Shown here: positions 1-5,890 of the stretch, one piece after another
Layout of the letters: every line of letters starts with the position of its first letter
Position numbering within the stretch: position 1 is the first letter of the stretch
Assembly (NCBI GenBank): GCA_001303705.1
Contig: LJUI01000142.1
Location: 1 to 6,309, forward strand
Length of the DNA: 6,309 nt
DNA from: a candidate division TA06 bacterium SM23_40
Lineage (GTDB): Bacteria; LJUI01; SM1-40
Reading direction: 5' to 3'
Translations under genes and position numbers: made by a program
Notes under the pieces: model-generated
Databases searched by the model: none
What the model was told of the DNA's origin: nothing
The model's input: the letters and a program-made list of their open reading frames with translations, nothing else

Positions 1-1598
1 AAGTTGATCGTCTTGGAGACCGCATTGTCGGTATGTCTCTGGAATGCTGCCTGCAGTCGAACGTGCCATTCCGGCGTGATGTCAGGAGCGGTGACGAATA
101 GCCGCCGAACATCTTCAGGAATCTCCGTGAGAGATTGTATGCTCCCCGCATCCGCGATGCGGTCCATCAACTCACGTGAATAGAAACCGCGCTCCTTCGC
201 CGTCTCCTCGAAGTGCCGGTTGACATAAAGCAGCCGTTCGCCGTCCATGACTTCCTTCACATAGACAAGCGAAAAGAGCGGTTCGATCCCGCTCGAGCAG
301 TCGGCGATCATCGAGATGGTGCCGGTGGGAGCGATCGTCGTACGCGCAGCGTTCCGCATTCCCGGACGCCCGGACCATTCGTACACGCTCCCACTGAATG
401 CCGGGAAACTCCCTCGCTCCCGGGCCAGACTCTCCGAGGTCGCCGCAGCGGTCTCCTGTATGAATTCCATCACCCCATCGCCCGTCTCGATTCCCTCCTC
501 AGAGTCGTAGGGTATGCCGAGCTTGATGAGCATGTCGGCGAATCCCATAACTCCGAGGCCGATCTTTCGGTTCGTCCTCGTCATCTCCTCGATCTGCCGC
601 AGGGGATATTTATTTGCATCGATCACATTGTCCAGGAAGTGGCAACCGAGAGAGACTGTGGCCTTCAATAGATCCCAGTCGATCCTACCATGACGCACCA
701 TGAGAGAGAGATTGACCGATCCCAGATTGCACGACTCATACGGCAGGAGCGGCTGCTCTCCACACGGATTTGTGCTCTCGATCTCTCCCTGCCCAGGCGT
801 GGGATTGTCCCGATTGATGCGATCGATGAAGATGAGTCCCGGCTCGCCGTTCCTCCAGGCCATGTCGACGATCAGATCGAACAACTCCCGCGCCGAGACC
901 CTCTTCGACTCCTCTCCCGTGTGAGGATTGATGAGGCTCCATTCGCCGTCGGACTGCACCGCCTGCATGAACTTCTCTGTGAGGGCGACGGAGATGTTGA
1001 AATTCGTGATCTGATCGCTATCCGCCTTGCAGCGGATGAAATCGAAGATGTCGGGATGCTCGACATTCAACACGCCGATATTAGCTCCCCGCCTCGTCCC
1101 TCCCTGCTTCACCGCCTCTGTGGCCGAATTGAATGCGGCGAGGAACGAGACAGGACCGCTGGCGATGCCCTTAGTCGATCTCACCAAGTCGTTCTTGGGA
1201 CGAATCCTCGAGAAGGAGAACCCGGTGCCACCTCCACTCTTCTGCACCAGAGCAGCGTTCTTGATCGCCTCGAATATGCTCTCGATCGAATCTTCGATCG
1301 GAATGACGAAGCACCCGGACAGCTGCCCCAGTTCTCTGCCGGCGTTCATCAGTGTCGGCGAGTTCGGCAGGAAGCGAAGGCTCGCCATCGCGGCGAAGAA
1401 CTCGTCCTCGAGCGTTTCCACGTCAGGATGGCGGTCGTAGTTGAGATCGGCGGCAGCGACAACACGTGCGACCCGCCTGAACATCTCCTCGGGTGTCTCG
1501 ACCGGGGTACCGGTGCCGTCCTTGCGCAGATAGCGGCGTTCAAGCACGCGGAGAGCGTTCTCCGAAAGCCGGAGCGGCGTAGAGGCAGCGATGCGCAT
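1..1598 (-). CDS. nrdJ: Class II (adenosylcobalamin-dependent) ribonucleotide reductase, N-terminal 532 residues; gene runs off the window
   Basis: The enzyme reduces ribonucleotides to deoxyribonucleotides in the cytoplasm, using a thiyl radical generated from adenosylcobalamin; this supplies DNA precursors with or without oxygen. The frame is open from ATG at 1598 to the window edge, which cuts it after residue 532. Landmarks in order are PNSPTLMNAG (78-87), LSGCF with redox Cys96 (94-98), KSGGGTGFSFSR (120-131), QGGTRRGAN (165-173), NFNISV (199-204), the active-site signature STNPCGEQPLLP (275-286) with Asn277, Cys279 and Glu281, Cys290 eleven residues later, FLDNVID (321-327), GLGVMG (347-352) and the phosphate-binding loop PTGTIS (424-429). 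The protein starts directly with the catalytic-domain leader (LSENALRVLERRYL), so there is no N-terminal ATP-cone. The C-terminal part, including any swinging-arm cysteines, is missing. The start fits a GAGG ribosome site (1611-1608) nine bases upstream. The gene has its own promoter and a long structured leader. Class II rather than class I is judged from overall sequence resemblance; the family call is very secure. Confidence 0.96.
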   Translation of the reverse strand, partial: MRIAASTPLRLSENALRVLERRYLRKDGTGTPVETPEEMFRRVARVVAAADLNYDRHPDVETLEDEFFAAMASLRFLPNSPTLMNAGRELGQLSGCFVIPIEDSIESIFEAIKNAALVQKSGGGTGFSFSRIRPKNDLVRSTKGIASGPVSFLAAFNSATEAVKQGGTRRGANIGVLNVEHPDIFDFIRCKADSDQITNFNISVALTEKFMQAVQSDGEWSLINPHTGEESKRVSARELFDLIVDMAWRNGEPGLIFIDRINRDNPTPGQGEIESTNPCGEQPLLPYESCNLGSVNLSLMVRHGRIDWDLLKATVSLGCHFLDNVIDANKYPLRQIEEMTRTNRKIGLGVMGFADMLIKLGIPYDSEEGIETGDGVMEFIQETAAATSESLARERGSFPAFSGSVYEWSGRPGMRNAARTTIAPTGTISMIADCSSGIEPLFSLVYVKEVMDGERLLYVNRHFEETAKERGFYSRELMDRIADAGSIQSLTEIPEDVRRLFVTAPDITPEWHVRLQAAFQRHTDNAVSKTIN

Positions 1599-1710
1599 GG
1601 GAGAGTACCTCAGTGACGGTTGGTGCTGAGATGACGCGATGACATCCAGATCGTTCACAGAGAGAGGCCAGCAGAAGACCTGGCAAGGCCTCGTCGATCA
1701 GCCAGGTCCC
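1599..1710 (-). ncRNA. Structured 5' leader of nrdJ with possible H-type pseudoknot (candidate cis-regulatory RNA)
   Basis: The predicted untranslated leader is about 110 bases. It begins with a perfect 8-bp inverted repeat, GACCTGGC (1708-1701) and GCCAGGTC (1684-1677), enclosing a 16-base loop. The loop holds GAGGCC (1692-1687), which is perfectly complementary to GGCCTC (1669-1664) downstream of the stem. Together these have H-type pseudoknot topology with connecting segments of 8, 2 and 7 bases. A competing hairpin is also possible: GCCAG (1684-1680) can pair with CTGGC (1671-1667) instead of the upstream arm. No cobalamin-riboswitch consensus box is visible, although that switch would be an expected regulator of a B12-dependent enzyme. 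The pairings are seen directly; a regulatory role is inferred from position just after the promoter of a tightly controlled gene. From memory, an 'nrdJ RNA motif' has been described upstream of such genes; whether this matches it cannot be judged here. Confidence 0.5.
1607..1612 (-). promoter_or_regulatory. Ribosome binding site of nrdJ
   Basis: TGAGGT on the minus strand lies nine bases before the ATG at 1598. It supports that start over a possible in-frame GTG further upstream (near 1658), where no such site is seen. Confidence 0.7.
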
Positions 1711-1716
1711 GGATTG

Positions 1717-1745
1717 AGTGTACCGCTAACCGAAAGCGGTGTCAA
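1717..1745 (-). promoter_or_regulatory. Sigma70-type promoter of nrdJ
   Basis: A perfect -35 box TTGACA (1745-1740) is separated by exactly 17 bases from a -10-like TACACT (1722-1717), giving a predicted transcription start near 1710. An AT-rich tract with seven Ts in a row (1753-1747) lies directly upstream of the -35 box and could act as an UP element. The spacer contains a dyad described separately. The nrdJ start codon lies about 112 bases downstream. Confidence 0.8.
1722..1740 (-). promoter_or_regulatory. Candidate operator: perfect dyad filling the nrdJ promoter spacer
   Basis: ACCGCT (1740-1735) and AGCGGT (1727-1722) form a perfect 6-base inverted repeat with a 7-base centre. It exactly spans the space between the -35 and -10 boxes and shares one base with each. 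A repressor bound here would exclude RNA polymerase. The sequence does not resemble the NrdR box consensus, so the regulator is unknown. The symmetry is seen directly; the operator role is inferred. Confidence 0.4.
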
Positions 1746-1746
1746 G

Positions 1747-1788
1747 AAAAAAATACAAGATTTTGTGGGGCCGAGAACGAACTGCCCC
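1747..1788 (-). terminator. Weak candidate terminator of the purA-tRNA transcript
   Basis: On the minus strand a GGGGC/GCCCC stem (1788-1784 with 1771-1767, 12-base loop) is followed by a small ACAA/TTGT stem (1766-1755) and then a run of seven Ts (1753-1747). The strong stem is too far from the T-run for a classic intrinsic terminator, and the nearer stem is only 4 bp. The same T-run may instead serve as the UP element of the nrdJ promoter. Confidence 0.3.
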
Positions 1789-1878
1789 TACTCATTGTAT
1801 GTAATCCAATAACATCATATATGCTGGAGCATTAGGCGAGTATTCTGAAGCAAAACCTCAAGATTCCGGGCTAGTGCC

Positions 1879-1901
1879 CCACCCACAGGCACGTTGGGTG
1901 G
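1879..1901 (-). other. Hairpin downstream of tRNA-Lys
   Basis: A perfect 7-bp stem, CCACCCA with TGGGTGG and a 9-base loop, begins 38 bases after the tRNA 3' end. No T-run follows, so it is not a standard intrinsic terminator. It could be a 3' processing or stability element for the purA-tRNA transcript. A 10-base palindrome CTGCCGGCAG (1909-1918) lies between it and the tRNA. The stretch between this hairpin and 1788 is comparatively AT-rich and I recognise no gene in it. Confidence 0.35.
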
Positions 1902-1939
1902 CGGCGATCTGCCGGCAGGATCGGGGCGCCATCTGGGCG

Positions 1940-2015
1940 TGGTGGGCCGTGCTGGGATCGAACCAGCGGCTCCCTGCTTAAAAGGCAGGTGCTCTACCTA
2001 CTGAGCTAACGGCCC
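1940..2015 (-). tRNA. tRNA-Lys (anticodon UUU), CCA encoded
   Basis: The 76 bases fold into a complete cloverleaf. The acceptor stem is GGGCCGT with ACGGCCC. The D arm is GCTC/GAGC around an 8-base loop. The anticodon arm is CCTGC/GCAGG around the loop CTTTTAA, giving anticodon TTT. There is a 5-base variable loop, and the T arm is GCTGG/CCAGC around TTCGATC. The discriminator base is A, as usual for lysine tRNAs, and the 3' CCA is in the gene. It lies 32 bases downstream of the purA stop in the same direction with no promoter visible between them, so it is probably processed from the purA transcript. Confidence 0.97.
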
Positions 2016-2047
2016 ACATAGAACTCGATGGCCAGGAAGGTGATCGA

Positions 2048-3307
2048 TCAGCCCTGACGGTACAGGGTTTCTTCCCGGTGCGGACCCACGGAGATGATCG
2101 TGACGGGGACCCCGCACAGATCGCCGATCCTCTCCACGTATCGTCGCGCGGCGGCCGGGAGATCTTCGAATCTCCGCGCCGAGGCTGTCGAAGCCCGCCA
2201 ACCCGGTAACGTTTCATAGACAGGCGCACACTGTGCGAGCGCCCCGGCCGTCTCGGGCGGGGACTCAAGCCGCGCCCCATCATATTCGTACGCCGTGCAG
2301 ACCGGCACTTCCTCGAGCTCATCGAGGATATCGAGACGCGTCAGCGCGATACTCCCCACGCCATTGAACAGGACCGCACGGCGAACGAGGACAGCGTCGA
2401 ACCACCCGCACCGCCGCGGGCGCCCGGTCGTGGCGCCGTACTCGCGTGCCCGCTCTCGTAGGGACTCGCCGATCTGCGACCGCTCCTCCGTCGGGAACGG
2501 CCCCTCTCCCACACGGGTCGTGTACGCCTTGGCCACGCCGAGCACTCTGTCGATCTTCGTCGGCCCGATCCCCAGCCCGGTGCAGGCACCTCCCGCTATG
2601 GTATTAGAACTGGTGACATATGGATAGGTGCCGAAATCGACGTCGAGGAGCGTACCTTGCGCTCCCTCACAGAGCACAGTCTTCCCGTCATCGATCGCAC
2701 GATTGATCGCCAGTGCCGTGTCTCCCACGTACTCTCTGAGCACACCGGCGTAGTCGCGGTACTCAGCAAGCCATTCCTCGTCGGCAGAGGTGTCGCTCCC
2801 TGATCGCCGTCTCCACTCAGCGGAGAACCGGTCGAAATCGACGAGGTCGACGAGTCGCCATCCCGAGCGAGCGACTTTGTCCGCGTATGTTGGACCGATC
2901 CCCCGGAACGTTGTCCCCAGGCGCTGCTCTCCCCGCTCCTCTTCCTGGAGACGCTCGAGTCGTTTATGGTGGGGCAGGGTGATGTGGGCGCTCCCGCTCA
3001 CGATCAGTCGCCCGCGCACCCCGACCCCCTCAGCCTCGAGATCGCGGATCTCTCCAACGAGAACAGCAGGATCTACGACGACGCCTCCCCCGATAAGGCA
3101 CAGGGTATCTTCATGAAGTATCCCGGTCGGCATGAGGTGAAACACGCGCTCGTGGTCGCCGCGCAGCACGGTGTGCCCTGCATTCGCTCCCCCCTGGAAC
3201 CTCGCCACCACATCCGCGTCCCGGGCCAGGAGGTCGACGATCTTCCCTTTACCCTCGTCACCCCACTGCAGGCCGACGAGCACTACCGTACCCTCGATCA
3301 GTTTCAT
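2048..3307 (-). CDS. purA: Adenylosuccinate synthetase
   Basis: The cytoplasmic enzyme joins IMP and aspartate, using GTP, to form adenylosuccinate, the first committed step from IMP to AMP. The 419-residue protein is close to the usual family length. Motifs are the phosphate loop GDEGKGK (16-22, catalytic-type Asp17), GGANAGHT (39-46, catalytic-type His45), GTTFRGIGPTYADK (131-144), EGAQGT (214-219) followed by DFGTYPYVTSSN (224-235), VGEGPFPTE (266-274), the IMP/aspartate loop ATTGRPRRCGWFD (292-304), LTRLDILD (322-329) and the guanine-binding SVGPHR (406-411). Phe134 sits where many homologues have Gly or Lys, and the last motif is SVGPHR rather than the common STGPDR. Neither change suggests loss of function. 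The start at 3307 was chosen because it has a good ribosome site and gives the normal N-terminus; the frame is open 15 codons further upstream to 3352. It follows the lipoprotein gene by 81 bases and precedes tRNA-Lys. Confidence 0.97.
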   Translation of the reverse strand: MKLIEGTVVLVGLQWGDEGKGKIVDLLARDADVVARFQGGANAGHTVLRGDHERVFHLMPTGILHEDTLCLIGGGVVVDPAVLVGEIRDLEAEGVGVRGRLIVSGSAHITLPHHKRLERLQEEERGEQRLGTTFRGIGPTYADKVARSGWRLVDLVDFDRFSAEWRRRSGSDTSADEEWLAEYRDYAGVLREYVGDTALAINRAIDDGKTVLCEGAQGTLLDVDFGTYPYVTSSNTIAGGACTGLGIGPTKIDRVLGVAKAYTTRVGEGPFPTEERSQIGESLRERAREYGATTGRPRRCGWFDAVLVRRAVLFNGVGSIALTRLDILDELEEVPVCTAYEYDGARLESPPETAGALAQCAPVYETLPGWRASTASARRFEDLPAAARRYVERIGDLCGVPVTIISVGPHREETLYRQG

Positions 3308-3312
3308 CCCTG

Positions 3313-3319
3313 CACCTTT
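3313..3319 (-). promoter_or_regulatory. Ribosome binding site that sets the purA start
   Basis: AAAGGTG on the minus strand puts AAGG seven bases before ATG at 3307. This favours the start MKLIEG over the upstream in-frame ATG at 3352, which would add 15 residues not typical of the family. Confidence 0.7.
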
Positions 3320-3367
3320 GAAATGCCGATAGGTCCTGCCACAGACATCCACCCAATGAACCGATCA

Positions 3368-3381
3368 CCGGGCAGACCCGG
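3368..3381 (-). other. Short GC hairpin between the lipoprotein gene and purA
   Basis: CCGGG and CCCGG form a 5-bp stem around the tetraloop TCTG, starting seven bases after the lipoprotein stop codon. There is no T-run, so termination is unlikely; it could mark an mRNA processing or stability boundary. The rest of the 81-base gap holds the purA ribosome site and no convincing promoter. Confidence 0.25.
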
Positions 3382-3388
3382 ACTCCCG

Positions 3389-4162
3389 CTACGGGCCGGG
3401 GCCGTACTGCTGCTCATTCGACACCAGCATCCCCAGACCCTCGAGCACGACGACCACCCTGTAGTATTGTGTGGTGTACCCATAGCGTAATGTGTCGGTG
3501 CCGGTCGTGTCCGCAGAGCCCGGGTTCACGATGTCGACGACTTCCCAGACCTCAGTCGTGTCGGGAGGGTCGACATCTCCCCAGCCGAGATCGTCGTACG
3601 GAGAGCCGAGCAGCACATAGCGGTACAGGTCGTCGTCTGGATACGCTTCCCATGCGAGCTCGATCGGCTCGGGGCCCGGGGTCAGAGACAGCCACACGAA
3701 CGTGAAATCGAGATCGATCGTCTCATCCGCCCCGAGATCGGCCTTCCGGAATCCGGCGTACACGATCTCTTCCTGGTCGTCCTTGAGCACCAGGACGAAG
3801 ACCCGGAAATTCCCCGGATCGAGTTCCAGCTCGAGCTCGATCGACTCCATCCCCGGCTCGACAGTGAAGTGATGCTCTGCCAGAAGATCGGCCTCGTATG
3901 TCTCGAGCGCCACCTCCAGTTGGTCGATGTCGATGTTCAGAAGATCGATATCACCGTACGCCGTCACGTCGAGGACATAGAGCGAGCCCTCGACGATCTC
4001 TCCCTGGGCGGGGCTCCTCGGGATCGGGATGCTGAGCTGCACCGTAAGAGACTGAGGGGCCGTCGAGGAGTCGCGACCGCAGCCGGTGACGATCGTCAGG
4101 ACTGCCACGCCCGCGAGGCCGAGCGCCAACAGCATCGGGAGACTCCGTGATTGCCTTCGCAT
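3389..4162 (-). CDS. Secreted lipoprotein with FN3-like C-terminal region, function unknown
   Basis: The 257-residue protein is predicted to be exported, lipidated and membrane-anchored. It has a basic N-terminus (MRRQSR), a hydrophobic stretch (9-25) and the lipobox VTGC with Cys28 as the lipidated residue. Mature residues 38-155 are rich in acidic and beta-branched residues, with alternating patterns (IELELELD, 108-115) that suggest a beta-sandwich. Residues 166-250 look like a fibronectin type III-like fold: IELAWEAYPDDDLYRYVLLG near its start and YYRVVVVLEGLGMLVSNE near its end, a pattern common in secreted proteins of FCB-type bacteria. The Asp/Thr-rich segment between them (189-225) is a likely surface loop. 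The ATG at 4162 has AAGGAG and a second AAGGA just upstream. It follows the FecR-domain gene by 72 bases and ends 81 bases before purA. I do not recognise a named family and assign no function. Confidence 0.85.
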   Translation of the reverse strand: MRRQSRSLPMLLALGLAGVAVLTIVTGCGRDSSTAPQSLTVQLSIPIPRSPAQGEIVEGSLYVLDVTAYGDIDLLNIDIDQLEVALETYEADLLAEHHFTVEPGMESIELELELDPGNFRVFVLVLKDDQEEIVYAGFRKADLGADETIDLDFTFVWLSLTPGPEPIELAWEAYPDDDLYRYVLLGSPYDDLGWGDVDPPDTTEVWEVVDIVNPGSADTTGTDTLRYGYTTQYYRVVVVLEGLGMLVSNEQQYGPGP

Positions 4163-4234
4163 ATGAGTCCTTCTCCTTGCTAGTTGTGATGCCAGGATTG
4201 ATGACGAAATCTTCCTGACCAGGCCGCGGGCACT

Positions 4235-5119
4235 CTACCACTGAACGGTGATGCGCACTGTGGCCTTCCCGGGTTCCTCACCCTGGCCGGCTATGATGAC
4301 AGCCGTGGTGACCGCGGCGCCAACGCCCACCGCTCCAGCCAGAACCGGAGCGCTCAGATACCAGGGTGTAGTTGCCGCGGCCTCTGCCGCCGTGGTCGGG
4401 GCAACACCGGCCCCCGCACCTGCGCCCGTGCCAGCACCAGTGCCAGCAGCTGCGCCGACCTGCCATACTGCCTGTGCCCATGCAGTCAGGGCGGCGATCT
4501 CCGCCGCAGTGAGGGCAATCGGCACAGCCGGCGGAACACCGCGACGCACAGTCGTCTTCTGTTTCTCTTCAACCATCACTTCAGGGCCCGGAACCTCCGG
4601 ATTGATGACCCCCATGGTACCGTCGAGCACGGCGAGCTCAGTTGTCTCATCCGCACCCACGGTAGTGGAGAAGGTCGTTCCGCGTACGGCGGCAACCATC
4701 GTCGGGCTCGACATCTCAAATGTCGACTCCCGTGTGGTGAGTCGCCCCACCCTTGCGAGGACCGATCCCACCCAGGTGCGGAATCCCCGGTGCCGGTGGT
4801 TGCCTCGCCGCTCCAGCTTCGTTATCTCCAGGCGCGAATTCTCCTTGAGCCGGAGGTAGTCACCACCTTCGAGCTGGATCTCTGCCCGCGCCCCGGAGAA
4901 CGTGCGGATGATATCCCCGACACGCAGCTCCATGTCGAGTTCCGCCTTCACGCTCCTGAATGCCCGCGCCCTCTTGACGCGCACGTTCCCGACAAGAAAT
5001 GAAATGGTCGCGGCGGTCTGCTCCGTTGCCTCCTGTGCCACGGCGAGGGCCGCGAATGGCTCGGAGAGCACGAGGAACAACACCATACAGGCGACGGTAC
5101 ATCTTCGCATTCTCTTCAT
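4235..5119 (-). CDS. FecR-domain secreted protein with Gly/Ala linker and C-terminal membrane segment
   Basis: The 294-residue protein starts with a signal peptide (basic MKRMRR, hydrophobic 10-27, likely cleavage after AVA at 28). Residues 36-175 match the FecR-domain pattern: GNVRVKR, then LRVGDIIRTFSGARAEIQLEGG (65-86), YLRLKENSRLEI (88-99), STFEMSSPTMVAAVRGTTF (132-150) and VLDGTMGV (164-171). A low-complexity Gly/Ala/Thr linker follows (222-239), then a hydrophobic segment (256-278) fit to span a membrane, and a short charged tail ending in ITVQW. It lacks the cytoplasmic anti-sigma part of classical FecR, and no FecI-type sigma factor or TonB receptor is nearby, so iron signalling is not supported; such stand-alone FecR domains are usually of unknown, often structural, function. 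Ribosome site AGGAG lies seven bases before the ATG. It starts 15 bases after the stop of the beta-barrel gene, so they are surely co-transcribed. Confidence 0.88.
   Translation of the reverse strand: MKRMRRCTVACMVLFLVLSEPFAALAVAQEATEQTAATISFLVGNVRVKRARAFRSVKAELDMELRVGDIIRTFSGARAEIQLEGGDYLRLKENSRLEITKLERRGNHRHRGFRTWVGSVLARVGRLTTRESTFEMSSPTMVAAVRGTTFSTTVGADETTELAVLDGTMGVINPEVPGPEVMVEEKQKTTVRRGVPPAVPIALTAAEIAALTAWAQAVWQVGAAAGTGAGTGAGAGAGVAPTTAAEAAATTPWYLSAPVLAGAVGVGAAVTTAVIIAGQGEEPGKATVRITVQW
4403..4456 (-). repeat. In-gene Gly/Ala codon repeat (linker of the FecR-domain protein)
   Basis: Imperfect tandem repeats of GGN-GCN and GCN-GGN codons encode residues 222-239, alternating glycine and alanine with some threonine. 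Wobble positions vary, so selection seems to act on the protein rather than on recent DNA slippage. It separates the FecR domain from the C-terminal hydrophobic segment. Confidence 0.6.
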
Positions 5120-5134
5120 GGAAGCTCTCCTCTT

Positions 5135-5890
5135 CTAGAAGTACTCAGCGTAGCTGACCCGCGCGGATCTATTGACGTGACCACTATGCTCCAACAGATC
5201 CTTGAAATCGAACCCCAGGGTCAGCTGCCCCGCGAACATCCACCGCACACCGGCGTTAAGGTACCCCTTTCGTGGATCCGCGAGGACATCATCGTTCAAC
5301 GCAGCATCATACTCGGCGACGAGCACCAGCTCGGGGTTGAGCCCTTTCTCGATACCCGCGAAGACGTTCACATCCTTGTCTTCGTCATCTCGCTCCAGAC
5401 TGTAATTCGCCCCTGCATGAACACTCGTCGGACCGAGGAATGCAAGGCTCTTGCTCGCCGTCGCATAGAATCCCCGCGACTTGATGTGATAGCGATCCTT
5501 CGCGTCATCGAAGCCTCCAAACCCCTGGGAATCGAAACCCAGGGCAACCGCCGGCAGATACGGCGTCTCATCGATGAACCGGTATCTCGCCGCGAATTCG
5601 ACACGTGGATTCCAGTCCGGCCATCCAGCACCCACGATACTCGAGCCACCGTATGAGACTCCGAGCATGAACCGGCTGGCGAGCCCCACCGAGATTCCGG
5701 TAAGGAGTCCCCCACCCGGCTCGATACGAAGGTCGATCGCATAGCTCCCACGCTCAAGCAGGCCCGCGGTGGGCGAGTCGACGAGCATGCGCGGCTCGAG
5801 CTCCTGCCCTCGGACCAGAGCTACAGCAGTCATCTGGACAGCGAGAAGCGCGAGAACGAACCAGACCCTCAACCGGTTGCTTGTCCCCAT
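5135..5890 (-). CDS. Outer-membrane beta-barrel-like protein, function unknown
   Basis: The chosen start gives 251 residues. A signal peptide is evident (MGTSNRLR, hydrophobic 9-25, likely cleavage near VRG at 26-28). The mature part has many short amphipathic strands with alternating hydrophobic residues and aromatic ends, for example GISVGLASRFMLGVSYGG (65-82), RVEFAARYRFID (96-107), AVALGFDSQGFGG (114-126), GFYATASKSLAFLG (140-153), SVHAGANYSLERDD (156-169), VNVFAGIEKGLNPELVLVAEYDAAL (174-198), YLNAGVRWMFAGQLTLGFDFKDLL (210-233) and a terminal RVSYAEYF. A C-terminal phenylalanine in such a strand is the usual signal for insertion by the BAM complex. The early segment DSPTAGLLERGSYAIDLR (38-55) and overall shape recall an unnamed conserved barrel family of FCB-type bacteria, distantly YjbH-like; this is from memory. 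It overlaps the end of dnaE by 22 bases and is followed 15 bases later by the FecR-domain gene. Confidence 0.85.
   Translation of the reverse strand: MGTSNRLRVWFVLALLAVQMTAVALVRGQELEPRMLVDSPTAGLLERGSYAIDLRIEPGGGLLTGISVGLASRFMLGVSYGGSSIVGAGWPDWNPRVEFAARYRFIDETPYLPAVALGFDSQGFGGFDDAKDRYHIKSRGFYATASKSLAFLGPTSVHAGANYSLERDDEDKDVNVFAGIEKGLNPELVLVAEYDAALNDDVLADPRKGYLNAGVRWMFAGQLTLGFDFKDLLEHSGHVNRSARVSYAEYF

Noticed and set aside
690-1616. Long open frame on the plus strand (308 codons)
   Set aside because: It lies antisense across nrdJ, whose minus-strand translation has unmistakable reductase motifs; the plus-strand product is Arg/His/Asp-rich and looks like nothing. It arises from the codon bias of the real gene.
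1599-1710. Cobalamin riboswitch in the nrdJ leader
   Set aside because: The leader is short for that class and I could not find the conserved B12-box or GCCACTG-type sequence. A covariance-model scan could overturn this.
1723-1739. Promoter-spacer dyad as a terminator of the upstream transcript
   Set aside because: The T-run is on the wrong side of the dyad for minus-strand termination, and it sits exactly between -35 and -10 boxes, so an operator is a better reading.
1812-1827. CCAGCATATATGATGT as a possible NrdR box upstream of nrdJ
   Set aside because: It has an ATATAT centre but matches the palindromic consensus at only about 10 of 16 positions, lacks the outer symmetry, and sits about 70 bases upstream of the -35 box rather than over the promoter.
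1978-2322. Minus-strand open frame ending in ...SSVGRAPAF
   Set aside because: Its end is the familiar artefact of translating a tRNA gene, and the rest lies in a wrong frame of purA.
3320-3388. A separate purA promoter (TTGGGT ... TATCGG)
   Set aside because: Both boxes deviate from consensus and the spacing is 19 bases, so it is no better than chance in a gap this size.
4248-4859. Plus-strand open frame of 203 codons rich in Ala/Pro/Val
   Set aside because: It is the antisense shadow of the FecR-domain gene, with the Gly/Ala linker read as Ala/Pro repeats; no ribosome site or family resemblance.
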